Of a stretch of DNA of 64,000 nt, positions 54,801 to 64,000 are shown in pieces. The notes under the pieces are model-generated. The model saw only the letters and a program-made list of their open reading frames with translations, was not told the origin of the DNA and searched no databases. The position numbers and the translations under genes were made by a program. Every line of letters starts with the position of its first letter. Positions within the stretch are counted from its first letter, which is position 1. Source of the DNA: Bursaphelenchus xylophilus (Eukaryota > Nematoda > Chromadorea > Rhabditida > Aphelenchoididae); NCBI GenBank assembly GCA_904066235.2, contig CAJFCV020000001.1, positions 11,031,291 through 11,095,290 of the forward strand, written 5' to 3'.

Positions 54801-55194
54801 GCCTAAAATAAAACATTACTCCCCTTAAAATGACCCGTCCGCTTCAAACAAGCCAAAAATATGCATTCTACATCAAAATTCGATGTTCCTTTACCTTACA
54901 GTAGCCAAAAACATCTTAAAATCTGCTTTATTTCGTGTTGAAAACGGTAAGTCTCTTCATAAAACACCCCTCGTTCAATATTAACTTGCTTTAAACATTA
55001 TTTCCTATTTTATTCCACTTCTTTTTCTTACATAACCAGTTTATTTTTTTTAAAACAACATAGAAATAATTTTACAGACAATAAACTGACACGATAAACG
55101 CTATTAATCAACAGAAATACAATAAAAGACGATGAAGACATTAGGAATGAGTTTGGAAGGTTAGAAGAATGGACCCGCACAGTATATCGATCTT

Positions 55195-56527
55195 TTAAGC
55201 AGCACGATCTGGGCATGAGATGAATGCGAGACGGTCTCTCCAGTAGTCGAGGAGCAGCTGAAACCAAAAAAACTTTGATTACTACGCCTTTCTAGCGTCT
55301 TATGAATAATCTTGAGGTAAAATTGAGATGAAACGACCTAAAATTTAAACCAAAACAAAATAAAGTACTTACCCCTGGACAAACTTCTCTGCAAACTTCA
55401 TATGGAGTTGGCTCCACATCATCCAGCTCGATGAAAGGGCCGGCTTTGAACGCCAAGAGGATCCACAAGTTGTTCTTGTTTTCGCCGTCTTGATGAACCC
55501 CAAAAACTCCGACAACATTTGCGCTTTCATCTTGCACACGATACCTGTCCTTGTGGACAAAGGCGAACTCGCTCATCAAGCTGGGCAAACGCCCGTTTGG
55601 ATTCTTGGCGGCCGCATTCGAGACTGGGGTGATTTCACGGGTGGAGCTGGCTCTTGGATTCGAATCTGAACCTTGGGAATGAGACTTGGCTCTTCTTCGA
55701 GGGGCATCTTCATCTTCCTCACTCTCCACTATACGTTTCTTGGGGCTGCTCTGAAATGTAAGTAGTTGATCTAACGCGATATTATCAAATGAAGACAAAA
55801 AACCGAGTTGCATATCAAAAATTTTAAAAACAATATCCATCCTCATGGATAATTTCGAAAGTTGTCATTACTTGCCTATTCTTGATAACAAACGTTTTCC
55901 GAAGCTAGAATACGCCTCAAACAACAGCGTCTTACCTTCTTGGGAGACGCGGTCCGTTCTTTTGACTTCTTGCGTTCGCTTTCCTTCTCCTTGCTGGCCC
56001 TCTTCTTTGGAGATTCTTTGTGCACAACAACCTCGCTATCATCGGAATCAGTGTCATTGATGATTTCGCGGGATTTGTTCTTCCTCTAAAAACACAAAAA
56101 CTGATTAAGAATCACCAAATTAAGTTTTCATATGCAATAACATAACAACTCACACTTGTAGTGCTAGCTGGAGTCTCCGATTTCTCTCGGTGTTTATTCT
56201 CCCGCTGTGCTGATTTGGGAGTCTTTTTCTTCTTCTCACTCAGTTCGGCTTGGGCGCTTTCGTAGGCCTCAATGAGTTCAGGACAGTCCTACAAAAATCA
56301 ATTATACTCATCATGCCCAGAATCCTTTCCTTTATCTAAAAGCTGAACAACAGAAAATCAAGAAGACTTACGCAGTTTTCAACTGGCTCCCAGGTGTTGT
56401 CGGCAGGATCATCGTATCCTTGCCACTTGATAAGATATTCCTTCTTTCCTCGGATTTTTCTGTGGTTCAAAATTTTCTCCACAACATACGTTTCCTCTCC
56501 CTCCCCAGAAGATGAGTCGCTTCCCAT
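55195..56527 (-). CDS. heterochromatin protein 1 (chromodomain plus divergent chromoshadow domain)
   Basis: HP1 binds methylated histone H3 lysine 9 and helps form heterochromatin. Exons, minus strand: 56527..56372, 56288..56154, 56085..55936, 55750..55373 and 55257..55195; 293 residues, longer than the usual 180-ish. The chromodomain is plain: [20 protein letters not shown], then [20 protein letters not shown], with the aromatic cage residues Tyr14, Trp35 and Tyr38-type positions in place. A long Lys/Ser/Glu hinge (about residues 75-200) is Lys-rich and basic, with DSDDSEVV acidic patches. The C-terminal part (about 215-285) with [19 protein letters not shown] and [13 protein letters not shown] fits a diverged chromoshadow domain. 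C. elegans HPL-1/HPL-2 are the nearest relatives that I know of; I cannot tell which. The start follows acatttttag closely, as in trans-spliced genes. Confidence 0.9.
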
Positions 56528-57088
56528 AATGATGCTAAAAATGTTATATTACCCATCAAAGCATAGATTATAAAATGACTTCGAATTTCGCGATATTAAC
56601 TGGTATACCATCTTAAAATCAAAACTCAGATATTTTACCGCAAAAACGTGGAAGAAGTCCGCGGAAAGGAATTGAAAAAGACGTCAAACTATCAAGAGAG
56701 CTTTACAAAACAAGTGGAAGACAAAAAATGTCTTACTAATATAAACTAATATAAGGAAAGAAACTTGGTTTTATCGGCGACACGTTCAAATTAGAACATA
56801 ACAAAAAAACCGTTTTTGGCCATCGAGGTCTTAGCTAGCTAAGAGGAGACATCCGTTTATTATTTGGCGCGAAACATCAGCAAGACATCTTATACGATCC
56901 AACCTTCCCGAACAAGGATAACATAAAAATGGAAAGAAATCGAGGATATCGCAACAAAGAAACATTCTTGATCAAAGCAAAGTATATACCGGATTTTTCA
57001 ATAGTCGCCAATTATCCTTGAAAACTTATATTAAATTTTAGTAGAAAACATTTTTTTAAATTCAAAGCAGCTCATCTAAAATCTAAAA

Positions 57089-57400
57089 CTACTCTATATA
57101 CGCACTTTGACCATGAAGGTAACCAACATTAACAACGTCATGACAGCAACAAGTTGCAACTGATCCGAGCTCGCGAGGTAACAAGTAAAACGGAATGCCA
57201 AAGATGTCGACCCATTTCGAACGGCAAAATCCCTCCATAACTTTCGTGACGAGACCCGAAACGAAGGATTCGGCGGACAAAATTCGTGGCAAAGTTCCCT
57301 CGTTGCCGAAGTTCCCTGCAATTTTTGACAGTTTCCGGACTTGTTCGACGGGAAGCTCCTTCTCCATCGTCACCGTCATCGTGCTTTGGTTGTTACGCAT
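57089..57400 (-). CDS. hypothetical 103-residue open frame
   Basis: Not recognised. Single-exon frame starting MRNNQSTMTVTMEKELPVEQ with base composition richer in GC than nearby spacer, divergent from the CCCH gene 55 bases away. The alternative frame (57094-57321) ends in a hydrophobic stretch LQLVAVMTLLMLVTFMV, which would suit a membrane helix if a splice joined the two. It could equally be the shared promoter or 5' region of the CCCH gene. Confidence 0.25.
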   Translation of the reverse strand: MRNNQSTMTVTMEKELPVEQVRKLSKIAGNFGNEGTLPRILSAESFVSGLVTKVMEGFCRSKWVDIFGIPFYLLPRELGSVATCCCHDVVNVGYLHGQSAYIE

Positions 57401-57455
57401 CTACTTATTACCTAAATTATTCATTGTTTGATCCAGTACAACAGCAACACGCCGA

Positions 57456-58444
57456 ATGGGTTTCCAAAGGCCCGAACGAGTGTCGTTCGGCATGTCCGAG
57501 ATGTTCACCAGCAGAATTCCGCGCTACTGCCGACGGAAAACATCGAGATCCACTGATTTGAGCACTTCATCCACAAATTCCTTCTCTTCCGCCGATTCCC
57601 ACAATGAATTCCATCGACGTTTCGAGAGGATCGTATTGTCTTCACAGAACATGATTTCCTATAAGACGCAATATTGCCGCTCATTCAGAGAGAACGGAGA
57701 TTGCGCATACGGCGGAAATTGTCGATTTGCCCATGGGGAAGATGAACTGAGAATTCAAAGTGTATGTTTAATAATTTTGTACGTTGTTTTTGGTTTTAGG
57801 ACTCGTCTTTGATTTAGCTGCGATATGCCAGATGTTTTGTTTGTCGTTATCACCAATTTTTGGCATTTTTTTCACATTTTTTAATGATGGTATCTATAGG
57901 AGATTTGTTGAATTTTATTAAAATTTACCATTTTTGGCCTATGTGGTTTTGCAACACTTTTAATGAGTTTCGAAGAAGCTCGTAAATGTAAAATCCTTGA
58001 AATTCATGGCGTCCGACTTGCTTAAAAACATTATTTTAAGGCTCAGTTCCATCCGAAATACAAGACGCGGCAATGTCGCAATTATTTGACAAAAGGACAT
58101 TGTCATTATGGAATAAATTGTCAGTTCATCCACGACGAAACAATAGAACAAATCAGTTTGTGGAGAAGGAACGCATTTTCACACAGTGGACTTAGCAAGG
58201 ACAACATGGATGAAGCCAAATTGCAGGAACGAACCAAACTCTTCGTCTCAGTCATGGATGAATTGCAGCCAATATTCAGCAATGGGTGGGTGTTTTACGA
58301 GTTTTGTTTGCTTTTTAGACAATGAGGATGAATATGCATCTAGATGAGTAATATTGCTATTTTAGTCTCAGAACCATGGATATTGGACTTCGAGAAGATC
58401 CCTTCCTAAAATTGAAGTGGAACAAGAATGTGCCACATGCCTGA
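57456..58444 (+). CDS. tandem CCCH zinc-finger RNA-binding protein (TIS11/TTP type)
   Basis: Proteins of this type bind AU-rich or germline mRNAs and control their stability and translation. Exons 57456..57761, 58041..58285 and 58366..58444 give 209 residues. Two fingers of the exact C-x8-C-x5-C-x3-H form are seen: [20 protein letters not shown] followed by CRFAH, and [20 protein letters not shown] followed by CQFIH, each with the YKT lead-in typical of TIS11 proteins. The linker from the first His to the second Cys is about 20 residues, near the usual 18. The N-terminus is Ser/Arg-rich. In nematodes many such genes (pos-1, mex-5, oma-1 types) act in the germ line; nothing here decides which. 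Exon 1 donor is AGT|GTATGT. Confidence 0.88.
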
Positions 58445-59605
58445 GGCGCTTTATTTCGTAAAATCCATTTTGCCTCATCGGTGGTCACAAAAACTTCGAA
58501 AATACTCATTTTGTATCCAATACTTTACTTTATGGTTTTTGTAGTTCAATAGAATAGAGGAGTTGTAAATAAATTTGAAATACAATTCTCTTGTCTTCTT
58601 ATGAGTTAAGGATTTTTGGAAATCCGATTTCCCGTGAACAATATCGGCCTTTCATCTAAACTAATACAATTTTCGAGGCTTTTCTCAAGTATTTGCCGAA
58701 AAGGGATTAAACTACTGTATGCTACGTTAACATGTATGCACCTCCAAGGCTAATCGACCTTCTCCACAGCTAATCCCCCTTGATCCCTTCAAAGTGATGA
58801 CATTACCCTGGAAAACATGTTCGTATTAATAGTAAATGCCCGCTGTATGTTCACCGGAACTCTTCTTTATTGGAACTAACATAAATAGAATACTGTAATC
58901 ACAACTCTACAGTGTGCAAAAGCCGCGCGAGCCCGTCTAGGAGAGAAGAAGGTAGGATAATATATGTTGTTTTGGTGAAGTTACATGTACATATGAGTAG
59001 ATTTTTTTCGACCAGTCGACCCTTTGAACTTGTAAATACCTTAGGTTGTAAAAAAATTTGGTGATTTGAATTTTTTTTTGAAGATTCGAAAAAAAATCTC
59101 AAAAATAATTCAAATCGACCAGTCGATTGTTTCGCACGATAAAAAAACGTCTGGGTATACGTCGCCGTTTATGGAGAGAGATCGAAAATACAGAGCCCAC
59201 ACACGCAAAAGATCTCAAATTGTTAAAAGTCGACAGAAACTGCAAAAATGGAGCGAAGAATGGAGAAAATTGGGACTCCAAGACAATCTCAATAGGTTTC
59301 GGGGGAAGAAGTTAGCATGGAAAATGCAGATGTTGAGATTGGGAGCAGAGAAAACTGGGAATTTGATACTTTTTGAGGTTTAAAATTGGGATTTTCATGT
59401 AAAAAGCCGGGTTTTTAGCTAAAATTTGCGATTTTCCGAGAAAAAATCGGTCTTTCTTGGAAAAAAGTCAAAGTTTAGTGTAAAATACGACCTATTTGTT
59501 CCGAAAATCACGTTTGTTTCCCCGTTAAAGCTCAAAAATCCCAAGAATTATCCGTTTCCCACCTCAGCAGACAAGGATAATATAATTTACATGGGGGTTT
59601 GCGCT
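58445..59605. other. spacer between CCCH gene and amidating lyase
   Basis: AATAAA near 58568 probably ends the CCCH transcript. I see no other gene; the open frame at 59066-59383 is Lys/Arg-rich but has no family resemblance and no splice-acceptor or upstream support. A GTAAAATACG motif is near 59478. Confidence 0.5.
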
Positions 59606-62600
59606 CTATTCCTCGAAGGTCGGTTCAGTTGGCAATTCGAATTCCGCGACCTCTTTGGGGCCGAGCTGGCCCACAAAGATTTGTCCGTTCTCGCTGACCG
59701 CCAAGGAATGGGCGTCTTCAATGCCTGAGGCAATTGTGTTCGCTTTGCCGGTGTTGATGTCCATGATGAACAGATCGTATTCGTTGTTCATCAGGGGCTC
59801 GGTGTTGGTGACTCCGACGAGGTAATGGTCTGAAAAGAAGGGAGGGATTAGGAAAATTTGGAATTCTGAACTTTTTTATATTATACTGGAGATGATTAAC
59901 AATTTAGTTAAAAAAATGGTTGATACTCAACCAAAAAAGAGGAGATTGGTGTATTAAAAGATATATTAAAACCCATGGAGCTAGTCTAGACCAGATTCAA
60001 GCCTTCCGGACTTACTCTTTTCCCTCAGTGCCATGATTTTTCCAACGTTTTCGGCCTTGGTGACAAAAGTTCCGGTCGGGATAACGGCTCTCTGATGAGC
60101 GCCTTTGGGCACTAATCCCGCCGTGAAGCACTGAATGCGATGGTTGTCTCGGTCCGCCACACAGATCATATTCATGTCCTCGATGAGGACCAGGGAATGG
60201 GGGACGAAAAACTCGCCGGCTTTTGGGGAGATTCCCGAGTTCGCATGGCCAAACGAGCCAATAAAGTTGCCCTCTTTGTCGAACTTCATGACTCTGCTGT
60301 TGCAGTAGCCATCAGCGACGAAGAACTCGCCGTTCTTCGCGACCGCCACGTCCGTGGGCTTGCAGAAATGGGTGTTGTCGTCGCCGGGCACCATCTTCTC
60401 GCCCAGCGTGAAGATAGGTTGGAAGTCCTTGTTCAGCTTGATGACCTGATGACGTCCGACGTCGGTCAGCCAGATATTGTCGTCGTGATCGATGGTGAGC
60501 CCGTGCGGCATGTAGAACTGGTTGGCACCGTGCTCGCGGACAATCTTTCCGTCAGTGGGATCAATGATGGTGATGGTGTTGTTCTGGATGGGCGAGAGCG
60601 ACGAGTTGAACTCATTCTTGTTGGAAAAGGAGCTGAAATTAATTTACATAGAATATTCCATCAGACTGATCAAAAAAGCGGCCATTAAAGGGGCGAATTC
60701 TCAAAGAAAATCGCCGAAAATCATCAAAAACCTCTAAAATAAGGGCTTTTTTAGAGAAAATCGCTGGAAAATCTGATTTTAAAAAAGAATATTGACTAAA
60801 GTGTTGCATGAAACTTACAACTGGTTCCATTCACGGTCTCCTCGATGGAAAACGACCAATTGCTTTTGGCTGTTTAGGGCCACTCCACTGACTTGGCCAA
60901 ACTTTTCTGGGACAAAATCGGCTGCGGCTTGGGGAAGTTCGGGCTCCTGCAACGAAGAGCTGCATAAAACTGTCTATGACACTCTAAGACACCATTGCAC
61001 ATCATATTTTAACGAATTTTTCATTTTACAACATCAGTTGTAAAAAAATTTTTAGTTGTAAAATGTAAAAAAATTACGTGAGTGAGAAATTTTGACCTCA
61101 AAAAAATTACAGTAGCCCTGAAGGAGAGCTATTGTAAATTTTTAATTATTACCGGGCCCAAAAAACAGAGATTAGAGGCCAGTGTTCATCTCGTTATCTA
61201 ATCCAAACTCAAAAATGACATGTTTTTATTAATGCATGCGTAGCTCACAGGCATGTCTAGACGCCCTAAGAGCATGAGAGAATTTTGTTATTGTAAAAGA
61301 CAGCTCTTCGTATTTTCACGAAAGTAGGTCTTGTACAGTTTCAAATTACAAAAACATAAAAAAAGATTACGTGGTTGTAAAATGATGACAAAAAAATTGT
61401 CGTGATTGGGACAAAAATAGTAATAGAAGAAGAGAAAAATAGTCGTAAATTGAGATGTGTTTGGCAGTTATGGTCGTATTTCGGTGGTACTTTTGCCAGC
61501 TTTTTTACTAACTATTTATAAGTTGGAAAATGAGAATCTCGCGGAAAAAACAGCCAATGACGTATTTTGATTTCTCAGATTTTCACCAAAATTGTCATGG
61601 ATATTTGTTGTAGGCCAATAATCAAACGTGGAAAATTTCAGCTCTCAATTTGAATGTAAAGCACAGGTTTTCAACGACTTTCCCATGATCTCTCGTTTTC
61701 AGACGAGAGACCATAGGAAATGCAGAGACGATCTGATAAAATCGCTTTTGGCTGTATCTCTGTGAATATTATATACGTTGCAAAACAAAGTGTTTATTAT
61801 ATATGTCCTACTCTACAGCTGTTGCAGAATGCCAAGTTTTTATTTAGAAATCGCACGAAAATTTCGAATTTTCGGATTTTTGGAGAAAAAAAATCTGGAT
61901 GATTTCCGCAAAACGCGAGCTAAAAATATCATGTATGCCTAAGAAAGTAATGATCTAAATTTTTGAGAAGTTTGATCAAAAATCATATAATCTTTTTTGC
62001 GTAATTTTGAGTGTAAAGAAAATTTGAAGTTACATTTTTGCTTTACACACATTAATGACCTTCAAATCTCGATTTTGTCAAATTGCGTGAGGATTGTAGA
62101 TGTAATTTCGAGTGGAATAAGATGACAGAAACCCTTGAGGAAAACTACTTTGGACTTGAAAGGAAAAAATAACAATCGAAACTACAGTAGCCCTGAAATC
62201 TTCGTTTTAAAAAATCATGTTCATAGGTCAAAAAATCGTACTTCTGAAGATTTCTCAGTAAAAAGATATATAAGCAAGACCTTTTTGCGGTCTTTTGGAG
62301 CGTAAATGTAATCTACGGACAATGAAAAAGGCATAATAATTAAGAAATTTTAAATTTTCATCACGTTTTTCATTATTCAAGGGCAAAACTAAAAATATTT
62401 GTTGAATTTCTGATGGATTGGGACAAAATGCGGCAAAATAAATTAAGTTTTGGATATTTCTGTTCTAGAATATCATTGAAAATACGTTCCGTATACAAGC
62501 CATTTTTTGGAGAAAATTTGGATTGCTTCGAAAAATCTAAAAAACATTTTTAAAGCGGAAAACAAAAAGACATGACGTCATACTTTAAGTCCAAAATTTT

Positions 62601-63045
62601 TTTAGAAAATATAATGCAATCGCCTAGGGGTTGAATTTCACACTTCCTTTTTAGCCCAAAGATTGTCATGATGACATATTTTTGCGAAATTATTTGGGAG
62701 TTTTCGAAAATTTGATTCTCTTTTTGTCGGAAAACGTCTAGGAATGACGAATTTTGGCAAAGGGGAAATTGGCTTGTGATACCGAGAGAAAAATTGAGAA
62801 TTTATAAAATTTTTTAGAAAAAAAAAGATTTTGAAAATTCTTGTTCAACCCATTTTTTGACAACCTACTTCAACAACATTCTGCTCCACCTGTTGTAGCG
62901 CCTCTTCGGGAAGGCCGTAACCAAAGCCCAACGGCAATTCCGCCTCCACGGCGGCTTCGGGGAACTCCTCGGGGCCGTAGAACAAGTCGGCGTCGCAAGC
63001 GACCCGCAGCGACACGAACAACAACACCAACCTGTGACGTGCCAT
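59606..63045 (-). CDS. pgal-1: peptidyl-alpha-hydroxyglycine alpha-amidating lyase (PAL), secreted
   Basis: PAL cleaves peptidyl-hydroxyglycine to the amidated peptide and glyoxylate, the last step in maturing many neuropeptides. Exons, minus strand: 63045..62869, 60946..60819, 60632..60016 and 59829..59606; 381 residues. The first exon begins MARHRLVLLFVSLRVACDAD, a signal peptide, fitting entry into the secretory pathway. The catalytic domain is an NHL-like six-bladed propeller: VSGVALNSQKQLVVFHRGDR, FYMPHGLTIDHDDNIWLTDV, FCKPTDVAVAKNGEFFVADG, FFVPHSLVLIEDMNMICVAD and DAHSLAVSENGQIFVG. The His-Gly-Leu, Val-Ala-Asp and His-Ser-Leu positions correspond to PAL metal and active-site residues as I recall them. 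An in-frame ATG 24 bases upstream would add eight residues. There is no PHM half, so this is the monofunctional form found in nematodes and flies. The first intron is about 1.9 kb. Confidence 0.9.
60947..62868. other. intron 1 of the amidating lyase gene, no nested gene seen
   Basis: AT-rich, with two acagtagccctgaa phrases (61110 and 62184) and a decayed family 2 repeat near 61890-61990 (gcaaaacgcgagctaaaaat). No exon is supported within it. Confidence 0.45.
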
Positions 63046-64000
63046 GTTCAATGAGGAGGGGGACGGCACGCTGAGTTGGGCCGTTTCTTCGAATAAACGG
63101 CCTTGGGGCCGGTTGGCGTGAGCGCGAGCGAGAGGGGGAGGCCGAAAAAGGCGAATCTGAAGAGAGAGCGTGCGGGATTTGGAGGGGGGTCAGAGAAAAA
63201 CGAGGAAAAATAGGGGAGGAGTAGAGAGAATGGGATAAAAGAGAGTGGTCAGGGAAATGGGGGACCGGAAGTGGGGAGATAAAAGAGTGTGGAGAACAGA
63301 GAGGGTGGCTAGGGAAAAAATTAGAGAGAAAGGAGAGAATTTCAGATAAATGGTGAGAACAGATGTGCTGAGAAATTCAGAGACAACACAAAAGCGAGAG
63401 AATGCCAGAGGAAAACGTTTGAGACTCAAAAAGAGTGTAAGATACAGAGAACCCAGATGAAAACCCCCGAACGCAAACAGAATACAATATTTATTGCCGG
63501 AGGGCAAGAGTACAAAAATAGTGTGGTGGGAGCGGAATCTGAAGGCTCAAGAAAAGGCGAGAGTGGAGGTCAATCTTCTTTAGTCATCATATGTGTAATT
63601 TGAACCAGAAACTTTTTAAACTAAAAGAATTTTTTCGAAAAGTAATTTTACTACCGAAAGATTGAATATGGACAGTGATGCTTCTCAATTTCTAATCTGT
63701 CTTGATTGTACTTTGCAATTTTTGGACAGTTTTTTGTCAAAAATACGGAAGGTTTTCCAAGTTCACCCTAAATTACCGTATTTTTAGGTGGAATTAGCTG
63801 TCTGGGCGTTATATTATTTGTGTTACCGCTCATTTTGAGCCAATGCCCTTTTGTAGCTACCTTTTAAGCCCTCGAACTTGTAAAAACATAAGCCAGAAAT
63901 TGACACCGCCCCTTTTCCACGAGACATTCTTGGAATTGAGGAGACGGTCATGGATAATTTTGCATTTTTCCAGTCTTTTCAATCGACGCAAACAAGTACC
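63046..64000. promoter_or_regulatory. upstream region of the amidating lyase gene, purine-rich stretch
   Basis: Bases 63120-63460 on the plus strand are unusually rich in G and A (gagag, gggag, gagaa units), that is, a polypyrimidine strand in the sense of the lyase gene. The stretch just upstream of the start is GC-rich. No further gene is recognised to the end of the window. Confidence 0.35.

Noticed and set aside
59066..59383. 105-codon Lys/Arg-rich plus-strand frame
   Set aside because: Composition alone is suggestive, but there is no family match, no acceptor and no poly(A) signal close by.
60140..60688. 182-codon plus-strand frame
   Set aside because: It is the shadow of the main amidating lyase exon on the other strand.

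Overview
The window is nuclear DNA of a nematode. Genes have many introns with GT/AG borders and short ttttcag or ttttag acceptors, and several start codons lie 1-10 bases after such an acceptor, as expected for spliced-leader trans-splicing. The gene set is of Caenorhabditis type: a PBC homeobox gene of the ceh-20 kind, a DRAG-1/RGM protein, a PAL enzyme, a TIS11-type CCCH protein and a possible DUF229 fragment. Introns and spacers are AT-rich and packed with palindromic non-autonomous elements. I cannot name the species.

Layout. 1-1174: 3' end of an unrecognised plus-strand gene. 1.2-10.2 kb: long spacer with three palindromic elements and some GC-rich blocks. 10.2-12.8 kb: PBX/extradenticle homeobox gene (+). 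13.0-19.3 kb: SLC19 folate/thiamine-type carrier (-); its 4 kb first intron holds an opposite-strand gene for a small secreted protein (with an in-frame TAG) and a dead mariner fragment. 20.2-26.4 kb: RGM/DRAG-1 BMP co-receptor (-). 26.4-30.4 kb: spacer. 30.4-32.6 kb: PRPP-synthetase-associated protein (-), head to head with mitochondrial ribosome recycling factor (+, 33.0-33.9 kb). 33.9-46.6 kb: a tandem duplication. Each unit carries an SLC17-like MFS transporter (34.4-36.9 and 42.9-45.6 kb) and the first exon of an unrecognised gene, which is complete only after the second unit (46.0-47.8 kb). 48.2-56.5 kb: three minus-strand genes close together, HP1 chromodomain protein, ubinuclein-like protein and RNA polymerase II subunit RPB2. 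57.5-58.4 kb: CCCH zinc-finger gene (+). 59.6-63.0 kb: peptidyl-hydroxyglycine amidating lyase (-).

The most informative structures are these. (1) A 2.9 kb chain of palindromic elements lies in duplication unit 1; unit 2 keeps the empty TA target site, so the insertion can be dated to after the duplication. (2) Short hairpins ending in GACATTTTATACGA are confined to introns of the two SLC17 copies. (3) The 10-mer CGTATTTTAC recurs in introns and spacers far above chance. (4) HP1, ubinuclein and RPB2 form a possible operon with about 390-base gaps. (5) Two introns have candidate GC donors, one of them arising by divergence between the SLC17 copies. Exon models were built by hand from reading frame, splice motifs and remembered family sequences; no alignment or expression data were available.
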